The position numbers and the translations under genes are program-made. This document shows, in pieces, positions 8,971 through 16,655 of a stretch of DNA of 64,000 bases (position 1 is the first letter of the stretch; each line of letters begins with the position of its first letter). Where the stretch lies: contig CAVRGW010000003.1 in the NCBI GenBank assembly GCA_963720885.1, forward strand, positions 16,732-80,731, read 5' to 3'. This DNA comes from DATLLN01 sp963720885 (lineage in GTDB: Bacteria; Actinomycetota; Thermoleophilia; Gaiellales; JAICJC01). The notes beneath the pieces were generated by a model that was not told the origin of the DNA, did not search any database, and was given only the letters and a program-made list of their open reading frames with translations.

Positions 8971-9201
8971 ATGGCAGACGAGCAGTCGATCGAGGAGATG
9001 GCCGCGGAAGAGCGGGAGCTCCACGAGCAGAGCAAGCTGGGCGAGCTGGAGGACGAGGCGAAGGAGCGCCTGCATCATCTCCGCGAACGGCTCGACCACG
9101 CCCACAAGGTGCTCAAGGAGCGCGAGGCGGACAGCGACGGCACGATGACCATCGACGATGTCCGCCGCCAGGGTGGCTCGATGCCGCAGTACCTCGAGTA
9201 G
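8971..9201 (+). CDS. Small charged coiled-coil protein (76 aa)
   Basis: Hypothetical soluble protein, mostly Glu/Lys/Arg with heptad-like spacing (EEMAAEERELHEQ ... EAKERLHHLRERLDHAHKVL), so probably an alpha-helical coiled coil. A strong AAGGAGGA ribosome-binding site lies 6 nt before the ATG, and TACGAT at 8941-8946 is a candidate -10 element giving a short leader. No family recognised. The stop is directly adjacent to the convergent META gene stop. Confidence 0.65.
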   Translation: MADEQSIEEMAAEERELHEQSKLGELEDEAKERLHHLRERLDHAHKVLKEREADSDGTMTIDDVRRQGGSMPQYLE

Positions 9202-9531
9202 CTAGCCGGCCTCGGCGAACGAGGCCAGCTCGGCGCCGTCGGCATCGACCAGTGTCAGCGTGTCTCCGGCGAACCGAACGCCCGCCGCCCGCGCGAGCGC
9301 GGCCAGGTAGGCGGCCTCCTGCTCCATGATGCCCTCCGGGGAACCGCAGAACATGCGGGTCGCCACTGCCGGCCCGATCGCCAGCCGCTCGCCGTCCCGG
9401 GTGCAGGGCGCGCTGTAGCGGTTGCACCCGGCGATGCCGGTGATCCTGCCGTCGTCGGCGAACGAGGCGTCGATCGTCGTCCCCGGCAGGACGGCGGTTC
9501 CACCGATCGACGTCGCGATCCAGCGGCTCAC
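9202..9531 (-). CDS. META-domain protein
   Basis: Small protein (109 aa) of the META/HslJ family: IAGCNRYSAPC and TRMFCGSPEGIMEQEAAYL are hallmark segments. HslJ-like domains are linked to stress resistance and are often exported, but no signal peptide is seen here. The GTG start at 9531 overlaps the stop of the upstream GNAT gene (GTGA), so the two are coupled. The reaction or ligand is unknown. Confidence 0.8.
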   Translation of the reverse strand: MSRWIATSIGGTAVLPGTTIDASFADDGRITGIAGCNRYSAPCTRDGERLAIGPAVATRMFCGSPEGIMEQEAAYLAALARAAGVRFAGDTLTLVDADGAELASFAEAG

Positions 9532-10478
9532 GGCACCGACCGGTAGAGCCGCAGGAACGTGGGATCGAACCGGGCCGGCCAGAAGCGTGACGCCAGCAGG
9601 TTGGTGGCCCGCCAGTCCGTGACCATGGCGGCGTAGCCAGCGGCGTGCGCCCACGCCATGCATGCGGCGGTCAGGGCGCTGCCGACACCGCTGCCGCGCA
9701 CCTCGGGCAGCGTCGCGCCGAAGCTGAGCAGGCACTGGCCGGCGGGCCGGGCAGGGCCCGAGTGCGTGCTCGACAGCTCCACCGGCGCGACCTCGAATAC
9801 GCCAGCGACCCGGCCGTCGACCTCGGCCACGAGGATGCCGATGTCGGGCGAGGCGACGTCCTCGGCCAGCGCCACGCGCAGCTCCTCGTCGCTTGGCGGG
9901 GGGCGTGTCGAGAAGACCGGCGAGCGGCCGTGTACCTCGTCGACCGCATGGCCGAGCAGCACCAGGGCATCGACGTCGTCCGTCGTAGCGACGCGCACGC
10001 CGTCCGGCCACGCCGTGTCGCGAACGGCCTGGATGCCGTGCACCTGCTGGCAGCCGAACGAGAGCCGCCACCACGCGTCCAGCCAGTCCGCAGCGCCGGC
10101 CGGGACGAGCGCGTAGTGGCGATGATGGCCCTCGTCGACCCACCGCTGCGCGGCGACGCCGTACAGGTCGCGGATCGTCTCGGCGCGCTCGGAAGCCGCG
10201 CCGGCGCTGCCGACGAGTACGTTGGCGCCCCACGCCTCACCCGGCTGAGGTGCGGCGATCAGGTAGCCGACGAGCGTCCCTCCCTGCAGCGCGGCGGCGC
10301 CCGACGCGCCGTCCAGGCGCCACTCGCGCTCGATCGCATCGCGGGCAGCCGCGGGCTGCTCGTACGACGCGTCGAGCAGCGGCGACCACTCGCGGTGGGC
10401 GCGGTGGCGCCCAGCCAGCAGTCCGGCGGCGGCGTCGAGGTGCTCGTCCGCGAACGGCGTGGTCTGGATGCGGGTCAC
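9528..10478 (-). CDS. GNAT acetyltransferase (two-domain)
   Basis: Protein of 316 aa. The C-terminal half holds a clear GNAT fold: ILVAEVDGRVAGVFEV, then LPEVRGSGVGSALTAACMAWA (acetyl-CoA pyrophosphate loop) and the terminal YRSVP strand. The N-terminal half looks like a degenerate second GNAT (GGTLVGYLIAA). The substrate is not predictable. GTG start at 10478 overlaps the methyltransferase stop, and its stop overlaps the META gene start, giving a three-gene operon. Any apparent longer open frame upstream is a run-on from the frameshifted methyltransferase. Confidence 0.8.
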   Translation of the reverse strand: MTRIQTTPFADEHLDAAAGLLAGRHRAHREWSPLLDASYEQPAAARDAIEREWRLDGASGAAALQGGTLVGYLIAAPQPGEAWGANVLVGSAGAASERAETIRDLYGVAAQRWVDEGHHRHYALVPAGAADWLDAWWRLSFGCQQVHGIQAVRDTAWPDGVRVATTDDVDALVLLGHAVDEVHGRSPVFSTRPPPSDEELRVALAEDVASPDIGILVAEVDGRVAGVFEVAPVELSSTHSGPARPAGQCLLSFGATLPEVRGSGVGSALTAACMAWAHAAGYAAMVTDWRATNLLASRFWPARFDPTFLRLYRSVP

Positions 10479-11472
10479 GCCGGGTGGGTCTCGATCCAGG
10501 CGAGGCCCGGCGTAGGGATGAAGCGGCCGGGCGCGAAGCCGGCCGAGGCCAGCAGGCCGTCCCACTCCTCGCGGAGTGCGCTCGCCCGACCCGAACAGCA
10601 CCAGCATGTGCAGGTCGAGCTGCGTTGCCAGTCCGGGCGTGTCCAGCTCGCGGATCGACTCGAAGAGCACGAGCCGCGCGGGGGCCGTCATCGCCCGCCG
10701 GCAGGTGCGCAGGATCGCCGCCGCGTCGTCGTCCGGCCAGTCGTGCAGCACGCTGGCAAGGACGTACACGTCACCGCCCTCCGGTACCGAATCGAAGAAG
10801 TCCCCGCCGGCGACGGCGACCCGGTCGGCATGACCGGCCGCCGCCAGTCGCTCGCGCGGCCTCGGTGACCACATGCGGCTGGTCGAAGACGATGCCGCGC
10901 AGGCCCGGACGCTCCGCCAGCAGCCGCTCGAGCAGGAGACCGTTGCCTCCGCCAACATCGACCACGGTGCCGTTCTCGGGCCAGTCGTACAGCGGCATGC
11001 CGGCGTCGAGCAGCGAGCCGGTGCGCTCGCGCATCGTGCGGTTGAAACGGGTCGAGATCTCCGGCCGCCCCGCCATCCAGTCGAAGTACGGCTGCCCGAA
11101 GTACGCGGTGAACGCGGCGTCGCCGGTGCGCAACGTGTGGCCCGCCTCCGCCCAGGCGTGGAGCTCCCACGGCTTGTAGGTACAGAGCCCGGCGATGCTG
11201 CCCGGCTCGTCCGGGAGCAGGCGCCGGCCGGTGGCCGTCAGGCGGTAGCGGCCGCCGTCGGTGCGCTCGAACACCCCGCGGCCGGCGAGCGCCGACACGG
11301 CGCGGCGGACGACCCGCTGGTCGGTGCCGGTCGCGGCCGCGGCCTCGTCCGGATGCCGCTCCTCGCGGCCGAAGGCGACGAAGATCCCGGCGTCGACGCA
11401 GACGCGGACGAGCAGCGGCGTGGACACGTCGATCAGCTCCAGCGGGCCGCTCAGATCAGCGTCCTGGGGCAT
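10475..11472 (-). pseudogene. SAM-dependent O-methyltransferase, two frameshifts
   Basis: Acetylserotonin O-methyltransferase-type enzyme: an N-terminal winged-helix dimerisation domain (DQRVVRRAVSALAGRGVFE), then the SAM site VVDVGGGNGLLLERLL and the VLHDWPDDDA catalytic-region motif. The frame breaks near 10857 (within the HVVTEA / RERLAAAG junction) and again near 10575. With both corrected the protein runs 330 or so residues to ETHPA and a TGA at 10475. The natural substrate is probably a small phenol or polyketide. It is either a recent pseudogene or affected by sequence error. TAGAGT lies 6 nt before the ATG. Confidence 0.75.
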
Positions 11473-11478
11473 CGCGCC

Positions 11479-11484
11479 ACTCTA
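11479..11484 (-). promoter_or_regulatory. TAnnnT -10 element, leaderless
   Basis: TAGAGT on the minus strand, 6 nt before the ATG of the O-methyltransferase. Confidence 0.35.
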
Positions 11485-11495
11485 CCGAAGGGCTC

Positions 11496-11528
11496 GTGTA
11501 ACAACGGGGTCAGACCCCGTTGTTACAC
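11496..11528. repeat. Dispersed GGGGTC palindrome, copy A
   Basis: Perfect 16-bp inverted repeat around a single central base (GTGTAACAACGGGGTC and its complement). It lies between divergent genes, so it cannot terminate either of them. Same core as the copies at 19207, 35888, 50492 and 62953. Confidence 0.85.
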
Positions 11529-11569
11529 AGGGTGTACCGTCCGTGGTGGCAATCCACCCCGGAGGCTTC

Positions 11570-11983
11570 TTGCCGGCGCGACTCCACCACGTCGACCTTG
11601 CGGTTGCGGATGTCCAGCGGTCGCTCGATTTCTACAAGGAGCTGCTGGGGCCGCTGGGCTGGGCCGAGCGCGAGCGCTACGAGACGTACCGGGGCACGGA
11701 GGAGGTCGTCTACCTGGTGTGCGGTGAGCAGTACTTCGGTGTCCGCCCGGCCGACGGGGGCGAGCACCGCTACTCCGACGTGGGGATCGAGCACGTCGCG
11801 TTCGAGGCGGCGTCGCGGGAGGAGGTCGACGGCGCCTACGCCCGATGCCTGGAGACCGGTGCCTACATCCACTTCGCGCCCGAGGAAGACCGCGACGAGG
11901 AGGGGTACTACGCCTTCTTCGTCTTCGACCCGGACGGCATTCGGGTCGAGGTGTTCGCCTGGGACCGGAACCGAGGAACCTGA
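11570..11983 (+). CDS. Glyoxalase/VOC-family protein
   Basis: Vicinal-oxygen-chelate protein of 137 aa. The N-terminal LHHVDLAVADVQRSLDFYKEL strand-helix, DVGIEHVAFEA centre and the C-terminal FVFDPDGIRVEVFAW metal-site strand are typical of lyase/bleomycin-resistance-type folds. Substrate unknown. The TTG start at 11570 is chosen because GGAGG lies five bases upstream (11561-11565) and the family begins at this point; upstream in-frame residues come from the palindromic repeat. Confidence 0.82.
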   Translation: MPARLHHVDLAVADVQRSLDFYKELLGPLGWAERERYETYRGTEEVVYLVCGEQYFGVRPADGGEHRYSDVGIEHVAFEAASREEVDGAYARCLETGAYIHFAPEEDRDEEGYYAFFVFDPDGIRVEVFAWDRNRGT

Positions 11984-12259
11984 TCGGGAACCCGGACATC
12001 CGGCCGTCCCGCGGCGTGCGCGCTGCTCTGCGCCGCCAGACCGAGCCGTCGTCGAGTCTGACCTTGACCGTGTACTGCCGAGCCTGACGGCCCTGCGTGT
12101 TCGGTGCATGCCTCGAGCGTCCGCGGAGGGCGCGGGTTCGCACCCGGAACTCCCCGGTTTGCCGGTAACGGCAACAGGCGCCGGCGCGCGGTGACGCCTC
12201 CGTCGCGACGTGCGATCACGCCGCTTGGTGCTACGGTCAGCGGTGACCAGGAGGTGCAC

Positions 12260-12430
12260 ATGCGCATCATTCGACGCGCCAGAAGGCGGATCCGCTGCCT
12301 TCGACAAGGGCACCGATGGCAGCAGCACGACCAGCAGGACGGTGAGCTGATCATCACCGGCGACCGTTGCGTGCACTGCAGCCACACAGTTGTGCGCGGT
12401 GCCCGGCCGCTACAGCGAACCAGCGCCTGA
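12260..12430 (+). CDS. Small basic zinc-ribbon-like protein (56 aa)
   Basis: Short Arg-rich protein with a CLRQGHRW segment followed by CVHCSHT, a C/H - CxxC layout typical of tiny zinc-binding proteins. A good AGGAGGT ribosome-binding site lies just before the ATG. It ends 6 bp before an 11-bp hairpin. No named family can be assigned. It may be related in design to the minus-strand ORF at 2379-2504. The 276 bp before it, after the glyoxalase gene, hold no recognisable gene. Confidence 0.6.
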   Translation: MRIIRRARRRIRCLRQGHRWQQHDQQDGELIITGDRCVHCSHTVVRGARPLQRTSA

Positions 12431-12436
12431 ACGGTA

Positions 12437-12466
12437 GGGCCACCCGCCATCAAGAGCGGGTGGCCC
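12437..12466. terminator. 11-bp perfect hairpin, bidirectional terminator
   Basis: GGGCCACCCGC and its exact complement, separated by an 8-nt loop. It lies between the end of the small zinc gene and the 3' end of the minus-strand tRNA, so it can serve both. No U-tract follows. Confidence 0.65.
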
Positions 12467-12477
12467 GGCGTGATGAG

Positions 12478-12561
12478 TGCCGAAGGTGGGAATCGAACCC
12501 ACACGGCCTTGCGGCCACCGGATTTTGAGTCCGGCGCGTCTGCCAATTCCGCCACTTCGGC
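12478..12561 (-). tRNA. tRNA-Leu (anticodon CAA)
   Basis: Read on the minus strand it has a GCCGAAG acceptor stem pairing with CTTCGGC, the D-loop, a CCGGA / TCCGG anticodon stem around CTCAAAA (anticodon CAA), a long class II variable arm (TGGCCGCAAGGCCGT) and a GGTTCGAATCC T-arm. Length is 84 nt without CCA. It decodes UUG. No integrase or duplicated 3' end is seen nearby. Confidence 0.95.
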
Positions 12562-12569
12562 TCCGTGAC

Positions 12570-12575
12570 ATCGTA
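12570..12575 (-). promoter_or_regulatory. -10 element of the tRNA-Leu gene
   Basis: TACGAT on the minus strand, ending 8 nt before the tRNA 5' end. No convincing -35 box. Confidence 0.35.
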
Positions 12576-12640
12576 CGTGCCCGCGCCGACTGAGGCCGCC
12601 CGGCTTTCGCCCGGCGGCGATTTGGGGTAAAAGGCTCTGC

Positions 12641-13829
12641 ATGGCCAGCGGCAAGGCGGCATCCGGGAAGGGCAGCGGCGCGTCGACGCACTCGGCGAGC
12701 GTGCTCGACCACCGGTTCGGCGAGGGGCCGCCGCTGACGGTCGGGGTGGAGGAGGAGTACATGCTCCTCAGCGGCAGCACATTCGACCTCGTGTCCGGCG
12801 TCGAGTCGGTGCTCGAGGAGGCCGCGCGGAGCGAGTTCTCCGACCGCCTGAAGCCGGAACTGATGCAGTGCGTCCTGGAATCCGGCACCGTCGTCTGCGA
12901 GGACATCGATCAGGCGGAGGCGGACCTCCGCGCCATCCGCCGATACGCCGCGGAGTGCGCGCGCGGCGGTGACATGCGCCTCGGCGCTGCCGCGACCCAC
13001 CCGTTCTCGCTGTTCGAGAACCAGAAGATCACGGCTCGCGACCGCTACCGGATGCTCGTCGAGATGCTGCAGTACATCGCCCGCCGCGAGCTGGTGTTCG
13101 GGATGCACGTGCACGTCGCCGTGCCTTCGCCCGAGCTGTGCCTGCAGGTGATGGAGGGCGTGCTGATCGAGCTGCCGGTGCTGCTCGCGCTGTCGTCCAA
13201 CTCGCCGTTCTGGCGCGGCGAGGCCACGGGCCTGGCGTCGACCCGGGCGCTGATCTTCGCGAGCTTCCCGCGCAGCGGCCTGCCGCCTCGGTTCGAGACC
13301 TACGACGAGTACGCCGAGGCCGTGGGGTTCATGGAGGCGACCGGCGCGATCGGCGACTACACACACCTTTGGTGGGACGTCCGCCCGCATCCCCGCGCTG
13401 GGGACGATCGAGCTGCGGGTGATGGACGTGCAGACCAGGATCGAGGACACCGTTGCCCTGGCAGCCTACGTGCAGTGCCTGGTCAAGCAGCTGGTCGATC
13501 AGATCGAGGCCGGCAACCCGCCGCGCCGCTACAGCCGGATGCTGCTCGCCGAGAACAAGTGGCTGGCATCGCGCTACGGGCTGGACGCGCCGCTGATGGA
13601 CCTGGTGCAGGGGCGGCGCGTCAAGATGCCGGCGCGAACGCTCGCCCGGCGCCGACTGCGCGAGCTGAAGCCGGTCGCCCGGGAGCTCGGCTGCTCCCAG
13701 CAGCTGGCGCGGATCGAGTTCATCCTCGATTCCGGGACCGGCGCGATGAGGCAGCTCCAGGTCTGGAACGCGAACCGCGACATCGTCGAGGTCGCGCAGG
13801 AGATCGCCGCGGCCACCGAGGCGGTGTGA
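12641..13829 (+). CDS. Carboxylate-amine ligase, GCS2/YbdK family, one frameshift
   Basis: Glutamate-cysteine-ligase type 2 family protein of about 395 aa. LTVGVEEEYML is the ATP/metal-binding start motif; FGMHVHVAVP and LLALSSNSPFWRG are also diagnostic. The frame breaks near 13391, where one extra C in a C-rich run interrupts VRPHPALGTIELRVMD; the rest continues in the next frame to ATEAV. It may ligate glutamate to an amine or cysteine; in actinobacteria relatives serve glutathione-like or ergothioneine thiol synthesis. No partner thiol genes are adjacent, so the product is unclear. Confidence 0.82.
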
Positions 13830-14335
13830 GCGGCCGCACCGAGATCGAGACCGAGCGCCTGGTGCTGCGCCGGTTCGTCCCCGAGGACATCGAGTGGCTG
13901 GCGCCCATGCTGGGCGATCCGGACACGCTGGAGCACTGGGACCGGCCGTTGACCCGAGCGGAGTCCGTGCGCTGGATCGACACCAACCTGGAGCGGTACG
14001 CGGCCGAGGGCTACGGGCTGTGGGTGGTCGAGCACGACGGGGAGCCGGTCGGCGACTGCGGCATCGTGCTACGCGAGGTCGAGGGCGAGCCGGAGGTCGA
14101 GGTCGGGTACCACCTCGCGCGGCGCCACTGGGGCAACGGCTACGCGACCGAGGCGGCTGCTGCGTCGATCGAGCGCGCCCGCGAGCTGGGCATCGATCGG
14201 GTGATCGCTCTGATCCTGCCGGCCAACGTCCGCTCCCAGGGCGTCGCCCGCAGGGCCGGTCTGACGCCCGGCCGCGAGGTGATCCACGCCGGGCGTCCGC
14301 ACGTCGTCTGGGGTCGTTCGCTGATCCCGGGGTAG
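13826..14335 (+). CDS. RimJ/RimL-type GNAT acetyltransferase
   Basis: GNAT of 169 aa with the RimL-like opening ETERLVLRRFVPED and the acetyl-CoA loop GYHLARRHWGNGYATEAAAASI. Such proteins acetylate protein N-termini, antibiotics or small amines; the target cannot be read from sequence. GTG start overlaps the ligase stop (GTGA), so it is translated with the upstream gene. Confidence 0.85.
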   Translation: MSGRTEIETERLVLRRFVPEDIEWLAPMLGDPDTLEHWDRPLTRAESVRWIDTNLERYAAEGYGLWVVEHDGEPVGDCGIVLREVEGEPEVEVGYHLARRHWGNGYATEAAAASIERARELGIDRVIALILPANVRSQGVARRAGLTPGREVIHAGRPHVVWGRSLIPG

Positions 14336-14401
14336 GCGGCTAGGCGGGCCCGGCCCGGCGATAGACTCTGCGCTTCGCAGAGGCGATCTCCGAGGAGGGT
14401 C

Positions 14402-15727
14402 ATGGACAAGCAGGAAGTGCTCGAGCGCTGCCGGCGCGACAATGTCGCCTTCGTGCGGCTGCAGTTCACGGAGCCGTACGGCCAGGTCAAGAACGTGTCG
14501 ATCCCGGTCGAGGAGCTGGAGAAGGCGCTCGACAACGAGCTGATGTTCGACGGCTCGTCGATCCGCGGCTTCAAGCGCATCGAGCAGTCGGACATGTACT
14601 TCTTGCCTGATCCGGCAACTTACTCGGTGCTGCCCTGGCGGGGCACGGAGGACGCCCGCACGGCGCGGCTGATCTGCGACGTCGCCGACCCGGACGGCGA
14701 GCCCTTCGCCGGCGATCCCCGCTCGAATCTGAAGCGGGTGCTGAAGGAGGCCGCCGACCTCGGCTACACGATGCAGGTCGGCCCGGAGGCCGAGTTCTTC
14801 CTGTTCCGGCTGGACGCCGACGGGAACCCGACCGTCGACCCGCACGACGCCGCCACCTACTTCGACGTCGCGCCGGTCGACCGCGGCGAGGACTGCCGGC
14901 GCGACATCGAGCTGACGCTGCAGAAGATGGGCTTCCACCTGGAGGCCGCGCACCACGAGGTGGCGATCGGCCAGCACGAGATCGACTTCCGGCACGCCGA
15001 CGCCCTGACCACCGCCGACAACCTGATCACGTTCCGCATGGTGGTCAAGGTGATCGCCGCCCAGCACGGCATGCACGCGACGTTCATGGCCAAGCCGCTG
15101 CACGGCGAGAACGGCTCGGGCATGCACGTCAACCAGTCGCTGTCGCGGGGCGAGGAGAACGCCTTCCTCGACGAGTCGGACGACCTCCAGCTGTCCACCG
15201 AGGCGTACAGCTACATCGCAGGCATCCTCGAGCACCTGCCGGCGATCACCGCCGTGGCCAACCCGACGGTCAACTCGTACAAGCGGCTGCTGCCCGGCTA
15301 CGAGGCGCCGGTCTACATCGCGTGGTCGCCGGGCAACCGTTCGGCGGCGATCCGCGTGCCGGCCAAGCGCGGCCGCTCGACGCGGATCGAGCTGCGCACG
15401 CCCGACCCCACCGCGAACCCGTACCTCGCCCTGGCCTGCATGCTCGAGGCTGGGCTGCACGGGATCAAGAGCGGCGCGAAGCCGCCGGCGCCCGTCAACC
15501 GCAACATCTACGACCTGACGGGGGAGGAGTCGGCCGAGCTCGGCATCACCAGCCTGCCGCACGACCTGACCCATGCCATCGACGCACTCGAGGCCGACCA
15601 GGTCGTGCGCGAAGCGCTGGGCGAGCACATCTTCTCGGAATACGTCCGCCTGAAGCGCGGCGAGTGGGCGGACTACAACGAGCAGGTGCACCGCTGGGAG
15701 CTCGACCAGTACATGGACCGGTATTGA
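14402..15727 (+). CDS. glnA: Glutamine synthetase, type I-alpha
   Basis: Makes glutamine from glutamate, ammonia and ATP. The 441-aa length and the lack of the 25-residue insertion place it in the GSI-alpha group, which is regulated by feedback rather than adenylylation; the usual NLYDLPPEE adenylylation segment is replaced by NIYDLTGEE without the tyrosine context of GSI-beta. MFDGSSIRGF, GPEAEFFLF, NGSGMHVNQS, NRSAAIRVP and TRIELRTPDP motifs are intact. ATG has GAGGAGGG upstream. TAGACT at 14362-14367 begins a 34-nt leader that contains a 7-bp hairpin (14366-14382). Confidence 0.96.
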   Translation: MDKQEVLERCRRDNVAFVRLQFTEPYGQVKNVSIPVEELEKALDNELMFDGSSIRGFKRIEQSDMYFLPDPATYSVLPWRGTEDARTARLICDVADPDGEPFAGDPRSNLKRVLKEAADLGYTMQVGPEAEFFLFRLDADGNPTVDPHDAATYFDVAPVDRGEDCRRDIELTLQKMGFHLEAAHHEVAIGQHEIDFRHADALTTADNLITFRMVVKVIAAQHGMHATFMAKPLHGENGSGMHVNQSLSRGEENAFLDESDDLQLSTEAYSYIAGILEHLPAITAVANPTVNSYKRLLPGYEAPVYIAWSPGNRSAAIRVPAKRGRSTRIELRTPDPTANPYLALACMLEAGLHGIKSGAKPPAPVNRNIYDLTGEESAELGITSLPHDLTHAIDALEADQVVREALGEHIFSEYVRLKRGEWADYNEQVHRWELDQYMDRY

Positions 15728-16621
15728 CCGAGACCCGCCCGGCGACGGAGGCCGATGCCGAGGCGGTGCTCGCGGTGATCACGGCCTGCGACATCGCGGA
15801 CGTCGGCGAGCCCGACTTCACGCTCGACGACGTCCGCGACGAGTGGCGCGACCCCGAGGTCGACCTGGCCGCGGACTCGTTCCTGGTCGAGGCGCCGGGA
15901 GGCGGCCTGGCGGCGTACGCGCTGTGTACGTCCAACGCGCAGGATGTCTACGTGCATCCCGAGCATCTCGGGCGGGGGATCGGCAGCGCGCTGCTGCCGG
16001 TCGTCGAACGGCGGGCGGGCGAGCAGCGCCGTGCCGCTGCGGCAGTACATCGTCTCCACAAACCGCCCGGCCGCTGACCTGCTCGGGAACAACGGCTACC
16101 GCCCGACGCACCACTACTGGCGGATGACGGTCGATCTCGCCGAGCCGCCTGCGGTCGCGGCCCTTCCCCCCGGCGTCGAGCTGCGGCCGTTTCGCACGGG
16201 CACCGACGACCGTGCGGTGCATGCGCTCGTCCAGGCGGCGTTCTCGGAGATCGAGGGCAACATCCACCACGACTGGGAGCAGTGGCGTGTGAGGTCGATC
16301 GAGAGCTCGTCATTCGACCCACGGTGGTGGTTCGTTGCCTGGTCAGGCGACGAGATCGCCGGCGTTGCCCTGTCCGAGCACTGGGTCGAGGACGACGTGG
16401 GATGGGTGGGACAGCTGGCGGTCGATCCGGCATGGCGCGGCCGAGGCCTTGGCCGGGCGCTGCTGGTGAGGGCGCTGACGGCGTTCGCCGAGGCCGGCAT
16501 CTCCCGCGCCTCGCTCGGTGTCCATGGAGACAACGAACGGGCCGCACTTCTGTACGAGTCGGTCGGCATGCGGCAGGCCTGGCGACACGACCGCTACGAA
16601 AAGGCATCTGCGGCCGATTGA
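15724..16621 (+). CDS. Tandem GNAT acetyltransferase, one frameshift
   Basis: Two GNAT domains in series, the layout of mycothiol synthase-like enzymes. Domain 1 carries VYVHPEHLGRGIGSALLPVVE; the frame then breaks near 16020-16040 and resumes at RQYIVSTNRPAADLL. Domain 2 carries WVGQLAVDPAWRGRGLGRALL and ends ALLYESVGMRQ. Length with the break repaired is about 298 aa. TTG start overlaps the glnA stop (TTGA). It may be MshD-like, but no other mycothiol gene is nearby, so the substrate is left open. Confidence 0.75.
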
Positions 16622-16655
16622 CAAGGCCACCGGCCGCCCGCAGACTCGATCCAAG

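Noticed and set aside
9528..10958. A methyltransferase-acetyltransferase fusion
   Set aside because: The acetyltransferase has a GTG start at 10478 overlapping the methyltransferase stop; the apparent fusion is read-through in the wrong frame after the second break.
12478..12561. tRNA-Leu as an integration site
   Set aside because: No integrase, no repeated tRNA 3' end and no change of gene type on either side.
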